In this document: positions 8,277-16,597 of the stretch, piece by piece
How the letters are laid out: every line of letters begins with the position of its first letter
How positions within the stretch are numbered: the stretch's first letter is position 1
Source of the DNA: Paenibacillus alginolyticus DSM 5050 = NBRC 15375
GTDB lineage: Bacteria; Bacillota; Bacilli; Paenibacillales; NBRC-103111
Assembly: GCF_000422905.1 (NCBI RefSeq)
Contig: NZ_AUGY01000046.1
Coordinates: forward strand, 1 to 56,812
Length of the DNA stretch: 56,812 nt
Direction of reading: 5' to 3'
The notes under the pieces: generated by a model
What the model was told of the DNA's origin: nothing
Databases searched by the model: none
The model's input: only the letters and a program-made list of their open reading frames with translations
Position numbers and translations under genes: made by a program

Positions 8277-9015
8277 ACTCTTTCGTTTTTTTGCCGCGAT
8301 ATTGCCCCGTCCGCAATTCCAAGATATAAGCATCCGAATCCGGCATCCGCTCATCCTTCGCTTGCTGGACAGCGAGTTCAATGTCGTATGGCACTCTCAC
8401 ATGCTGGATATTGAACGCTGCGGGCTGTTGGTTGTGGTAGTTTCCTTCTAAAAGAACATAAGAAGCTTGTGTCAAATCCAGCGGATTCCCTACGCTTCCT
8501 GTATTGAAAAGCATTTTACCCCTAAGAACCTGCAAATAGGCGTTGTGTACATCACCATAGCCTGCCACGTCGGCTTGCAAAGGCTCACCGCACAGGTCCG
8601 AGGACTCGAACATCGACATTCGGCTTTCCATCGGGTCCCATGGCTGAATACGTTCATACACGCTTCTTGGCGAAGCATGGAATAGCCGCACGAACTTCCC
8701 GCTCATCCAAAACTCATAGCAAAAAGGCAGCCCTTTCAAATAAGTCAACCGTTCGCGCCCAAGCCTAGTCTGCGTCCAAAGTAAAACCGGATCTTCGGTA
8801 GGATTACCGATGAAATCATCCCAATTTCCCATAATAACCGTTTGGCAAAGTTCCCGCACATGATCAACAACGAGATCCGAGTGCGGTCCCTTCCCTACTA
8901 AATCCCCAAGACAAATGATCTCTGTAACATGTCGATGCTGAATATCCTTCATAACCGCTTCGAATGCAGGCATATTACCATGGATATCTGAAATAATGGC
9001 TAGTTTCTCCACCAA
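8275..9015 (-). CDS. Calcineurin-like metallophosphoesterase
   Basis: A 246-residue protein with the binuclear metal-binding motifs of the family: ISDIHGNMPAFEAV near the N-terminus, CLGDLVGKGPHSDLV, MGNWDD, and a late GDVHNAYLQ with NTGSVGNPLD. This arrangement is typical of the YfcE-like bacterial phosphodiesterases; the substrate is not predictable. The start is TTG at 9015 or GTG at 9012; both follow a GAGGGGCAGGTGGG stretch. It is 17 bases downstream of the PyrD-like membrane fusion, so the two are probably co-transcribed. The stop codon abuts a strong terminator. Confidence 0.85.
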   Translation of the reverse strand: MVEKLAIISDIHGNMPAFEAVMKDIQHRHVTEIICLGDLVGKGPHSDLVVDHVRELCQTVIMGNWDDFIGNPTEDPVLLWTQTRLGRERLTYLKGLPFCYEFWMSGKFVRLFHASPRSVYERIQPWDPMESRMSMFESSDLCGEPLQADVAGYGDVHNAYLQVLRGKMLFNTGSVGNPLDLTQASYVLLEGNYHNQQPAAFNIQHVRVPYDIELAVQQAKDERMPDSDAYILELRTGQYRGKKTKE

Positions 9016-9032
9016 CCCACCTGCCCCTCATG

Positions 9033-10994
9033 TTAATAGTTTTCATTGCGTGAAACAGATATTTCCCTCCCGCTCGCTCTGCCCACTAAAAACGGATACA
9101 TGAGGTACAACCCAACCACATATAACAGGGCCGCTATATAAACAGGAAGTAAATGAACAAAGTCTATGTAGCCAATGTGAAAATGCACTAGCAAACCGGC
9201 AGCAAATCCGGGTAGTCCTCCCCAGAGAAACGTCCACCACAACCAGCTTTCGCCTTGGTTGATTCCCCATAAAGCGGAGGCTGTAATCGCTACCGCGAGT
9301 GAAAAGAGCGCTCCGCCAAATCCTGCCCGGTCATGGGCAATGAGCGGAATGATGTGATCGTTCCAAGCAGCAAGCTGCTGGACAGTCAGGCCTAGATAAG
9401 CTAAATCTGTCGGTACGAACACGGTAGTGATACCGACGAAAGATATCGTCAAGCCTCCGATGGCTAAACCAAATCCGAGTACAACGAAACAGCATTGCCC
9501 CCACTGCGCTCTGCGCCAAACAGAATCATTCAACATGCCTGGCTTCTTCCGGGAGGGGTGATCTTTCAAGCCCCGCAAGGTCATCAGCAGCATTGGCAGA
9601 AGCACGGCCGCTGCCACGGCATGAAGAGGATCAAAATAGCCATAGCCGAGGTAAAGGAAAAAGCTGCTGAAACCTACGGCACACGATGTCATTACGGCCG
9701 TTCGCGCCCAGTGAAGCCCGCTTCGCAGGCCATGTCGAGCCAATTGATAATAAAAGATACCTATCGAAATCATCGTTCCTGCTAACGTAATACGGTCATG
9801 GGACATGAAATGTATAATATGCCCATTAAAATGGTTTATGACACTTCGGCTCACGCCAAGAAAAGTTTCGTCGTAAGGCAAGAGGACACTTGTGGACGCA
9901 ATGAGCCATGCGAGTACACCACCAATGATCATGCCGATACCCAGCAGGCTCATCCAGCCCCAATTGGCCCAGAATGAAGGCGGCTGGGGCTCAGCTGTTT
10001 GCCTGATGCGATCATAAATGATCGCTTCGTTGACTCGCTTGGGCAGCCCTGGCCCCGCGTACACAAGCCCGCTGTGCAGTTGGACGCTATTCGCTCCAGC
10101 TGCTAACAGCTCTAGAGCATCCTGCGGCTGATGAACGCCGCCGGCCGCAACAATCGTGCTCCGCTCGCCAAGCGATTCGCGGAGCAGCCGGACCTGGCTC
10201 AGCTGCGCCCCGAGCGCCTCCGCACCGCCGCCGACGCGTTCCCGGCGGGTGCCTGGCTCGCGCAGCGCTTCGCCGACGACGACACCGCTGAAGCTCGCGG
10301 CGGTGTCGGTGAGTTCACGCAGCATCCCGAAGGGAATCGGCTGCGGCAGGTAGAGCAGCAGCGGCTTCCCCGGGGCCGCTGCTTCAGCTATGAGGCGTAC
10401 CTCGCGGAGGTACGCTATGGCTTCATCCGGTGGCCAGCCTTCGGCGAGGCCATCGATGTAGAACCCCGCCGCGTACGGCGCCAGCTTCGAGAGCAGCTCC
10501 TGCTGCTCGAGCAGCGCCTCGCGCGGCGAACTGCCCGGCATCGGCCGCAGCCGCACGAAGTGCGGCAGGCGATGCCCCGTGCCCTTGCGCAGGCGCTGGA
10601 CGATCGCGTCCGCGCCGTCATTGACATAGCCATCGGGGTACACGATGGCTTCACACACCACGTCGCGATCAATCGGCGCGGCGTCATGTACTGCTCGGAC
10701 CGTCACAGGTCCGATCTCGATGAAGCCGAACCCGAACTGGGCCAGCGCCTTGTGCGCGGTCCCGTGCGGATCAAGCGTGCCGCTTAGGCCGATCGGACAC
10801 TGAATCGGCACCCCCGCCAGTTCATCCTCAAGGATTGGCGACAGCTCCATGTGACCCATCGTTTTGATCACGAATGTCCCTCCTGGGACACGGCTTAATC
10901 CGCCTATGGCATGAAGGGTCAAGTTCCGGGCAATGCATCCCGGCAGTTGAAATAGCAACGGACGAAATATCGCATGATAAGACCAATCAGGCAT
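9033..10994 (-). CDS. Degenerate class 2 dihydroorotate dehydrogenase-like domain fused to a multi-pass membrane domain
   Basis: A 653-residue protein. Residues 1-330 follow class 2 PyrD end to end: an N-terminal membrane-touching helix (FRPLLFQLPGCIARNLTLHAI), FGFGFIEIGPVT (87-98), a glycine phosphate-binding loop AAGGV (283-287) and VQLHSGLVYAGPGLPKRVNEAI (304-325). The expected catalytic NxSSPNT segment is replaced by FYIDGLAEGW (178-187), the FMN-contacting VKIAPD by LLYLPQ (213-218), and TNTT by GEAL (241-244), so dehydrogenase activity is doubtful. From about residue 345 there are roughly seven or eight hydrophobic segments with repeated acidic or histidine spots (HIIHFMSHDR, HIIPLIAHDRAGF). 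The ATG at 10994 has GGAG 9 bases upstream. No pyr genes are near. The function is unknown; a ligand-sensing or quinone-linked role is inference. Confidence 0.75.
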   Translation of the reverse strand: MPDWSYHAIFRPLLFQLPGCIARNLTLHAIGGLSRVPGGTFVIKTMGHMELSPILEDELAGVPIQCPIGLSGTLDPHGTAHKALAQFGFGFIEIGPVTVRAVHDAAPIDRDVVCEAIVYPDGYVNDGADAIVQRLRKGTGHRLPHFVRLRPMPGSSPREALLEQQELLSKLAPYAAGFYIDGLAEGWPPDEAIAYLREVRLIAEAAAPGKPLLLYLPQPIPFGMLRELTDTAASFSGVVVGEALREPGTRRERVGGGAEALGAQLSQVRLLRESLGERSTIVAAGGVHQPQDALELLAAGANSVQLHSGLVYAGPGLPKRVNEAIIYDRIRQTAEPQPPSFWANWGWMSLLGIGMIIGGVLAWLIASTSVLLPYDETFLGVSRSVINHFNGHIIHFMSHDRITLAGTMISIGIFYYQLARHGLRSGLHWARTAVMTSCAVGFSSFFLYLGYGYFDPLHAVAAAVLLPMLLMTLRGLKDHPSRKKPGMLNDSVWRRAQWGQCCFVVLGFGLAIGGLTISFVGITTVFVPTDLAYLGLTVQQLAAWNDHIIPLIAHDRAGFGGALFSLAVAITASALWGINQGESWLWWTFLWGGLPGFAAGLLVHFHIGYIDFVHLLPVYIAALLYVVGLYLMYPFLVGRASGREISVSRNENY

Positions 10995-11079
10995 CGATAT
11001 GTACTCCTGTATTTGTTTATTTTATCCAGTATACCTCGGATTCATCATCATGCCTATGACACAGATTGTTGCTATTCCT

Positions 11080-11095
11080 TGTGATTATAATCACA
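11080..11095 (+). promoter_or_regulatory. Crp/Fnr-type operator upstream of hmp
   Basis: TGTGATTATAATCACA is a perfect 16-bp palindrome matching the TGTGA-N6-TCACA consensus. A -10-like TATACT lies at 11118-11123 with no good -35, which puts the centre of the palindrome near -42, the usual position for class II activation. The binding protein is inferred to be the Crp/Fnr family member encoded at 12401-12904 or another family member. Confidence 0.75.
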
Positions 11096-11164
11096 CAGGC
11101 TCCCTCGTCTTGTTCGCTATACTTAGGGCATCAAGTTATTCTATGTGAAGTGAGGCGATCCTTT

Positions 11165-12379
11165 ATGTTAACCGAGCAAACCATCCGAGTTATTAAATCC
11201 ACAGTCCCCGTACTGGAAGTTCACGGTGTAACGATAACTAAACGTTTCTATGACAGGTTGTTCACAGATCACCCCGAGCTGCTGAATATATTCAATCATG
11301 CGAATCAAAAACAAGGCAGGCAGCAAACCGCTCTAGCCAACGCCGTGTATGCGGCAGCCCTGCATATTGATCGGCTCGAGGCCATTTTGCCTGCTGTGAA
11401 ACAAATTGCCCATAAGCATCGCAGCCTGGGCGTCAAGGCGGAGCATTATCCTATTGTCGGCCAACATCTGCTTGCAGCCATCAAAGAAGTTCTGGGCGAT
11501 GCTGCAACCGACGAAATTCTTCAAGCTTGGGCTGAAGCTTATGGAGTCATTGCCGATGCTTTTATCAGTATTGAAGCCGAGATGTATGATACGTCTGAGC
11601 AACAAACGGGTGGTTGGAAAGATTTCAGACCATTCCGAGTCGAACGCAAAAGCAAAGAAAGCGACGTCATCACTTCCTTCTACCTGACACCCCAAGATGG
11701 AGACGCACTCGCAGCATTTGAACCGGGGCAGTATGTGAGTATCCGACTTCAGATTCCAGGGGAAGAACATACCCTTATTCGGCAGTACAGCCTCTCGCAT
11801 GCATCCGGGAAGCCTTTCTATCGCATCTCCGTAAAACGCGAGGATCACAATCCTGATGTTCCTGCAGGCAAAGCTTCGGTCTATCTGCACAACCAGGTGC
11901 AAGAGGGCGATGTACTGTGGTTGTCCGCGCCTGCTGGCGATTTTACACTGGATCAAAAGGATACTCGGCCTGTCGTACTTATCAGCGGCGGTGTTGGGCT
12001 GACGCCAATGGTCAGCATGCTCCATACCCTTGCAACCACGTCGCCGAATCGTCAGGTTACCTTCATCCATGCGGCTCAGAACGGTCAGCACCACGCGCTG
12101 CGCAGGGAAGTTGAAGAACTCGCCGTGCAGCATCCGCAAGTGGCTGTTGCTTGGTGCTATCAGCAACCGACGAAAGCCGACGCAGCCGAGCAAGCTTTTC
12201 ATAAAGAAGGATATATCGATTTGCCTTGGCTACAAAGCATTGTACCGACTGTGGATGCTAGCTTCTATTTCTGCGGACCCGTTCCGTTTATGAAAGCAGT
12301 GAACCAAATGCTCCGTGAATGGGGTGTTCCCGACTCGGACCGCCACTATGAATTTTTTGGTCCTGCGGGCACTCTGTAA
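11165..12379 (+). CDS. hmp: Flavohemoglobin, nitric oxide dioxygenase
   Basis: A 404-residue protein oxidising nitric oxide to nitrate with O2 and NADH. The globin domain occupies about residues 1-140, with distal Tyr29 and Gln53 and proximal His85 (AHKHRSLGV). The FAD-binding domain includes [22 protein letters not shown], and the NAD domain includes the [12 protein letters not shown] loop and the C-terminal [13 protein letters not shown] with the final GPAGTL. The start at 11165 has GAGG about 9 bases upstream; an upstream in-frame ATG at 11066 would include the operator. Regulation by a Crp/Fnr protein is indicated by the palindrome at 11080-11095. A Crp/Fnr gene converges from the other side. 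Confidence 0.97.
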   Translation: MLTEQTIRVIKSTVPVLEVHGVTITKRFYDRLFTDHPELLNIFNHANQKQGRQQTALANAVYAAALHIDRLEAILPAVKQIAHKHRSLGVKAEHYPIVGQHLLAAIKEVLGDAATDEILQAWAEAYGVIADAFISIEAEMYDTSEQQTGGWKDFRPFRVERKSKESDVITSFYLTPQDGDALAAFEPGQYVSIRLQIPGEEHTLIRQYSLSHASGKPFYRISVKREDHNPDVPAGKASVYLHNQVQEGDVLWLSAPAGDFTLDQKDTRPVVLISGGVGLTPMVSMLHTLATTSPNRQVTFIHAAQNGQHHALRREVEELAVQHPQVAVAWCYQQPTKADAAEQAFHKEGYIDLPWLQSIVPTVDASFYFCGPVPFMKAVNQMLREWGVPDSDRHYEFFGPAGTL

Positions 12380-12406
12380 ACGGAGGCATGTCTCCTTTTT
12401 TTACAG
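12374..12406. terminator. Bidirectional terminator between hmp and the Crp/Fnr gene
   Basis: CTGTAAA and TTTACAG form an outer stem and GGAG/CTCC an inner one, with an A tract on one side and a T tract on the other. It overlaps the end of both convergent genes. Confidence 0.6.
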
Positions 12407-12904
12407 TTTTACGTTCTCCCTCAGTAGACGATTCACGGTCTCCCGGCGAAGCCCGATGAACTGACCGATTTCCTCCTGCGTTAGCACATCTGTCAGCTTC
12501 AAGTCTCCCAGATAATGCTGGAACCAGCGTTCGAGCTTCATCAGCTTGGCAGCTGGAGTCACTTCTGTCAGTTGATCAATACGCTGCTGCATCATGCGCA
12601 GTTTATCCTGTAATTGTCGCGCAATCGTGCGGAAATGCTCCGGGCTGCGCTCCAGCTCCTCGTACCACCGCGCAGCAGGAAGCACATCTATGTCACAAGT
12701 GACAAGCGCTATCGCAGTACCATAGTAAGGACTTGGACTAATGAGCGAATGATGTGGAATCGTCTCGCCTGGCACAATGATATTCACGAGCGTCGTATTC
12801 CCGTCCTCATGAGCACGGACAATTTTCAACAGTCCGGTTTGGAGCTGGTACAGCGGTCCCGTGTCTCCTTGACGGAATAGGATTTCTCCTTTGTGCAGTT
12901 TCAT
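12401..12904 (-). CDS. Short Crp/Fnr-family transcriptional regulator
   Basis: A 167-residue protein. The N-terminal cyclic-nucleotide-binding-like barrel starts MKLHKGEILFRQGDTGPLYQL, a dimerisation helix follows, and the C-terminal helix-turn-helix has recognition helix IGLRRETVNRLLRE, whose RETVxR pattern is that of proteins reading TGTGA half sites. It ends only a few residues after the recognition helix, so the usual beta wing is absent. There are no cysteine clusters, so it is not an Fe-S type Fnr. I chose the second ATG (12904) because GGAG is then 7 bases upstream. It is convergent with hmp, whose promoter has a matching palindrome; regulation of hmp is inferred. Confidence 0.85.
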   Translation of the reverse strand: MKLHKGEILFRQGDTGPLYQLQTGLLKIVRAHEDGNTTLVNIIVPGETIPHHSLISPSPYYGTAIALVTCDIDVLPAARWYEELERSPEHFRTIARQLQDKLRMMQQRIDQLTEVTPAAKLMKLERWFQHYLGDLKLTDVLTQEEIGQFIGLRRETVNRLLRENVKL

Positions 12905-12925
12905 ATTCATTCTCCTTCATATAGA

Positions 12926-12961
12926 AAAAAGCGACAGCATTCACTGCTGATCGCTTTTTGT
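12926..12961 (-). terminator. Rho-independent terminator after the HPP-like membrane gene
   Basis: AAAGCGA-CAGCA pairs with TGCTG-A-TCGCTTT around a 5-base loop, with one bulged base and a T tract. It lies about 25 bases after the stop at 12986. Confidence 0.8.
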
Positions 12962-12985
12962 TTATGGTTCCTAGCTGCAAACCAG

Positions 12986-13480
12986 CTATAGCTCTTTTTT
13001 TAACGGCTCCAGCTTCGTGCGAAGCGGCGAAAGTGCCAGTGACAATCTGGCAACCCAATTCAACTGCTCAACCTTGCCAATGAGCCAAATCGATCCCACC
13101 AGCCCTAAGAGAGAAACGAGGACAGCTGCAGGCAGTGCCCAGAATGAGACGGAATGTGCAAAATAGGGAATGAACGAAACGGACAGAATCGGTGCCGCGT
13201 TCCATTTGAACCACTGAATGAGAAAGATGGTAAGTATAGCTGTTATGAAAAATGATATGGCGCCGTGGCTTATCGCATACATGCTGCTGCCGAGAGTCAC
13301 TGCTATGATAGCACCCATCGTGATGCGTCCAATGTCCTTAATTTGGTCCACACGGTGCATAAAAAGAAAGCTGAATGCCCCAAGCGTTGGATAAAACACC
13401 ATCTTCAAGGATGGGAAATGGTAGGAAGCCCAGTAAGCTCCCATGAGATAGCAGCACATCACTAGTGAACGTAGAAACAT
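12986..13480 (-). CDS. HPP-like integral membrane protein
   Basis: A 164-residue protein with about five hydrophobic segments (starting SLVMCCYLMGAYWAS, then FYPTLGAFSFLFM, GAIIAVTLGSSMYAI, FFITAILTIFLIQWF, and WALPAAVLVSLLGLVGSIWLIG). The order of a short loop PTLGAFSFL followed by a glycine-rich helix and PxxG-like turns recalls the HPP family of small bacterial membrane proteins, some linked to nitrite transport. The match is weak and FUSC-like proteins are an alternative. No ribosome binding site is decisive. It is a single gene with its own terminator, next to the Crp/Fnr gene, which fits nitrogen-oxide stress only loosely. Confidence 0.6.
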   Translation of the reverse strand: MFLRSLVMCCYLMGAYWASYHFPSLKMVFYPTLGAFSFLFMHRVDQIKDIGRITMGAIIAVTLGSSMYAISHGAISFFITAILTIFLIQWFKWNAAPILSVSFIPYFAHSVSFWALPAAVLVSLLGLVGSIWLIGKVEQLNWVARLSLALSPLRTKLEPLKKEL

Positions 13481-13580
13481 CTTTGGTTCCAGTCCTTTGT
13501 TCTCGAATTTTTGGCACTTTTCTCATTGTACAAAAGTGACCATCCTCCGGTCAATCATATGGCGGGAATTCCCACATTTC

Positions 13581-14759
13581 TTAGTTCCGATCAACCGAAA
13601 CCGTCGTCTCCACGAAAAATGTAGCCACAGCAAAAGATGCCGCCCCAAGCACCGTCGACCGATCGCTCAGCTCGCTGAACGCTACTTTCAGCTGCTTTCG
13701 CGGATGCGGCAGGGAGCGCTTCTCGAGCAGGGCCAACAGCGGTTTCATCAGCCATCTCTCGGCACTTGCTAAGCGGCCGCCAAGAATAATATATTCGGGA
13801 TTGTACCCGTTGATAATATTAACTACGCCTACACCGAGATAATAACCAAGGCGCTCAAAAAGCGCGATCACTGCCAGATCTCCGGCTTCGGCTTTGCTCA
13901 GCAAAGCCTCCAAATCCACAGCGTCATCGTTAAGCTCGCGGCGCGCCTGCGTGAGGAGCGCGTGCTCCGACGCATACAGCTCCCAACAGCCTAAGCTGCC
14001 GCAGCTGCACTTTGGCCCGTCGTGCTGGATCGAGATGTGCCCGATCTCACCAGAGAAACCGGTCGCCCCGCGGTACAGCTCGCCCTTAATGATGATCCCG
14101 GCACCGATCCCGATGCCGATCGACACATACACCAGATTCGCCGTGTCTTTACCAGCTCCGAACTGTTTCTCCCCCACGGCTCCTGCGTTCGCTTCATTAT
14201 CGATAACAACCGGAATGTTGAACGTTTCCTCGATTTGCTGCTGCAAAGGCACGTTCTCCCAGCCAAGATTCGGCGCGAACAGCAGATTGCCGCTCTCATC
14301 ACAAATACCCGGCACACCGATGCCGATTCCTATAATCCCGTAGACGCTCTCCGGCGCGCTTTCGATCAGTCCGCGGATGATCGTTTTCAACAGCTGGACG
14401 ACCTTTTCGACGGAAGCATTGTCATGCTGCACTCTTACCTCGCGGATGATCTTACCGCTTAAATCCGTCAGTACCGCGAGAATATCAGTAACCCCTAGGT
14501 CTACCCCGATGGCATAACCAGCCGTCCCATTAAAAAGCAGCATCATCGGCTTGCGCCCGCCGCTTGATTTACCAACGCCAATCTCTTCGACGACGCTGCT
14601 CTCGATCAATTCGTTCACAAGACTCGACACCGTCGCCTTGGTCAGCCCTGTAATTTCTGCAATCCGTGCGCGGGATATTGGAGAATTCGTGCGAATATGG
14701 TGTAGTACAATAGATTTATTTATTTTTTTCACAAGATTCAAATCGCCTGTTTGCTTCAT
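13581..14759 (-). CDS. xylR: ROK-family transcriptional repressor of xylose genes
   Basis: A 392-residue ROK-type protein. The N-terminal winged helix-turn-helix (SPISRARIAEITGLTKATVSSLVNELIE) is followed by the sugar-binding ROK domain with GYAIGVDLGVTDILAVL, EIGHISIQHDGPKCSCGSLGCWELYAS (the ROK zinc-binding cysteines) and INGYNPEYIILGG. It sits divergent from xylA, so it is the XylR repressor that releases DNA on binding xylose. Start: ATG at 14759 with GGGGGC upstream, or ATG at 14771. The shared intergenic region has a XylR-type operator at 14845-14869 and a second dyad at 14817-14835. Confidence 0.9.
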   Translation of the reverse strand: MKQTGDLNLVKKINKSIVLHHIRTNSPISRARIAEITGLTKATVSSLVNELIESSVVEEIGVGKSSGGRKPMMLLFNGTAGYAIGVDLGVTDILAVLTDLSGKIIREVRVQHDNASVEKVVQLLKTIIRGLIESAPESVYGIIGIGIGVPGICDESGNLLFAPNLGWENVPLQQQIEETFNIPVVIDNEANAGAVGEKQFGAGKDTANLVYVSIGIGIGAGIIIKGELYRGATGFSGEIGHISIQHDGPKCSCGSLGCWELYASEHALLTQARRELNDDAVDLEALLSKAEAGDLAVIALFERLGYYLGVGVVNIINGYNPEYIILGGRLASAERWLMKPLLALLEKRSLPHPRKQLKVAFSELSDRSTVLGAASFAVATFFVETTVSVDRN

Positions 14760-14816
14760 GTTTGCCCCCATATTGCTCTAATGGCTTGTCGCTCTTTTCT
14801 AATGAACTGATTTTAA

Positions 14817-14835
14817 CATGAAAGAGATTTTCATG
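14817..14835. promoter_or_regulatory. Second inverted repeat in the xylR-xylA intergenic region
   Basis: CATGAAA (14817-14823) and TTTCATG (14829-14835) form perfect 7-base arms around GAGAT. It looks like an operator and partly like a catabolite-responsive site, but it lacks the central CG that CcpA sites need. It lies close to the likely xylR promoter. Confidence 0.4.
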
Positions 14836-14844
14836 CATTAACTA

Positions 14845-14888
14845 AGTTTGTTTAATGAATTTACAAACTATTCATTTGGTGCTATGAT
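14845..14888 (+). promoter_or_regulatory. xylA promoter with XylR operator
   Basis: AGTTTGT (14845-14851) and ACAAACT (14863-14869) are perfect arms of the known xyl operator type of Bacillus (AGTTTGT...ACAAACT). The right arm overlaps a -35 TTTACA (14860-14865), and a -10 TATGAT follows at 14883-14888 after 17 bases. This predicts direct repression of xylA by XylR. Confidence 0.85.
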
Positions 14889-14931
14889 GACTGCATAAGC
14901 ATTTATTCCTTAATTTATGGAGGCTGAATTC

Positions 14932-16251
14932 ATGAGCTACTTTGACAACATTCAACCGATTAAGTACGAAGGCCGCACATCGACGAACCCGCTTTCCTTT
15001 AAATTTTATAATCCCGATCAAGTTATTTTAGGCAAAACCATGCGTGAACATTTGCGTTTTGCAATCGCTTACTGGCATTCTTTTTCCGCCAATGGCTCCG
15101 ATCCATTCGGCAGCGGCACAGCGATCCGCGCTTGGGATCAATATTCCGGCCTTGAGCTGGCCAAAGCTCGTGTTGACGCTTGCTTTGAACTGCTGAACAT
15201 TCTGGATGTCGACTACTTCGCTTTCCATGACCGCGATATCGCGCCTGAGGGCAGCACGCTGCAAGAAACGAACAAGAACCTCGACGAGATCGTTGCCCTG
15301 ATCAAGGATAACATGAAATCCAGCGGCAAAAAGCTGCTCTGGAATACAGCTAATATGTTCACTAACCCGCGCTTTGTTCATGGCGCTGCGACGACGAATA
15401 ATGCGGACGTATTTGCTTACGCTGCTGCCCAAGTGAAGAAAGCCTTGGATCATGCCAAAGAGCTTGGCTCTGAAAACTACGTTTTCTGGGGCGGACGCGA
15501 AGGCTACGAGACTCTGCTGAACACGGACCTCGGCCTAGAGCTTGATAACCTGGCTCGCTTCCTGCACATGGCGGTTGATTATGCCAAAGAAATCGGCTAC
15601 GACGGTCAATTCCTGATCGAGCCTAAGCCAAAAGAGCCATCCAAGCACCAATACGACTTCGATGCGGCTACAACGCTATCTTTCTTGCAAAAATACGACT
15701 TGCTGCCGTATTTCAAATTAAACCTGGAAGCGAACCATGCTACGCTTGCTGGTCATACCTTTGAGCACGAGCTTCGCGTCGCGCGCATCAATGGCGTTCT
15801 TGGTTCCATCGATGCAAACCAAGGCGATCTGTTGCTCGGCTGGGATACCGACGAGTTCCCGACTGACTTGTACTCGACGACACTCGCGATGTACGAAATC
15901 CTGCTGAACGAAGGCGGTATCGGCCGCGGCGGCGTGAACTTCGACGCCAAGGTTCGCCGTACTTCCTTCGAGCCTATCGATGTCGTCTACTCCCACATCG
16001 CAGGGATGGACGCCTTCGCTCGCGGCTTGCAAGTCGCTGCCAAATTGATCGAAGACCGCGTATTCGATAACATCCTCGACACGCGCTATGCTTCATTCAA
16101 ATCCGGCATCGGCGCCGACATCGTGTCCGGCAAAGCCAACTTCAAGACACTTGAAGCTTACGCGCTTGAGAACAACAGCACCATCGTGAATCGATCCGGC
16201 CGTTTGGAATTGATTAAGGCGACGGTTAACCAGTACCTGATTAACACTTAA
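14932..16251 (+). CDS. xylA: Xylose isomerase
   Basis: A 439-residue enzyme converting D-xylose to D-xylulose. The family signatures are visible: [13 protein letters not shown] (active-site His and Asp), [33 protein letters not shown] (metal-binding Glu), [15 protein letters not shown] and [12 protein letters not shown]. It is the class II type, about 440 residues. The start at 14932 has GGAGG 8 bases upstream; the ATG at 14917 would lack it. It is divergent from xylR, controlled by the operator above, and followed directly by a terminator. No xylulokinase gene (xylB) follows, so xylulose must be phosphorylated by an enzyme encoded elsewhere. Confidence 0.97.
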   Translation: MSYFDNIQPIKYEGRTSTNPLSFKFYNPDQVILGKTMREHLRFAIAYWHSFSANGSDPFGSGTAIRAWDQYSGLELAKARVDACFELLNILDVDYFAFHDRDIAPEGSTLQETNKNLDEIVALIKDNMKSSGKKLLWNTANMFTNPRFVHGAATTNNADVFAYAAAQVKKALDHAKELGSENYVFWGGREGYETLLNTDLGLELDNLARFLHMAVDYAKEIGYDGQFLIEPKPKEPSKHQYDFDAATTLSFLQKYDLLPYFKLNLEANHATLAGHTFEHELRVARINGVLGSIDANQGDLLLGWDTDEFPTDLYSTTLAMYEILLNEGGIGRGGVNFDAKVRRTSFEPIDVVYSHIAGMDAFARGLQVAAKLIEDRVFDNILDTRYASFKSGIGADIVSGKANFKTLEAYALENNSTIVNRSGRLELIKATVNQYLINT

Positions 16252-16258
16252 TTGTCGA

Positions 16259-16298
16259 AAATCCCGCTCCAGCCGTTCGGCGTGAGCGGGATTTTTTT
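16259..16298 (+). terminator. Rho-independent terminator after xylA
   Basis: ATCCCGCTC pairs with GAGCGGGAT, with a T tract of seven. It lies within ten bases of the xylA stop codon. Confidence 0.9.
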
Positions 16299-16541
16299 AT
16301 TTGTCTGGTGGCTTGTGCAGATAACTCCTCTTCTCTCTGTAACGATGTTTTCCATCGCTAACAGATGGGCAACGCGGAAATTTACCTCCTTAACGATATA
16401 AAACACGCTTAAACTCGAGGGGAATGACCAATCGGGGCAGGAGGCAACTCGCAAAATAGCCCTCGAGCCCGTAAATTGTTGTAAAATTTACAACATTGGT
16501 AACCGCTAACCTCAGATTATCCCTCGTAAAAATGGAAAAGA
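16299..16541. other. Convergent intergenic region with palindromes
   Basis: No gene is visible between the convergent xylA and mgtC-like genes. The stretch holds CTCGAGGG and CCCTCGAG arms about 35 bases apart and, at 16478-16494, a perfect 17-base palindrome GTTGTAAAATTTACAAC with a single central base. Confidence 0.5.
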
Positions 16542-16564
16542 TCTCTGATCGAAGAGATCAGAGA
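16542..16564 (-). terminator. Rho-independent terminator after the MgtC-like gene
   Basis: TCTCTGATC (16542-16550) pairs with GATCAGAGA (16556-16564) around a 5-base loop; on the minus strand a T-rich tract follows. It is about 35 bases after the stop at 16598. Confidence 0.7.
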
Positions 16565-16597
16565 CCCACAAAGCTAGAATCACAAGCCGACCTTTTC

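Noticed and set aside
9033..10994. Functional dihydroorotate dehydrogenase (pyrD)
   Set aside because: The catalytic NxSSPNT and the FMN-binding VKIAPD segments are replaced, and there is no pyrimidine operon context.
14817..14835. CcpA catabolite-responsive element
   Set aside because: The dyad CATGAAA-GAGAT-TTTCATG lacks the central CG required in cre sites, so I kept it only as an unassigned inverted repeat.
16248..16454. Minus-strand frame of 68 codons over the xylA terminator
   Set aside because: It crosses a strong terminator and has no recognisable domain; a chance frame.
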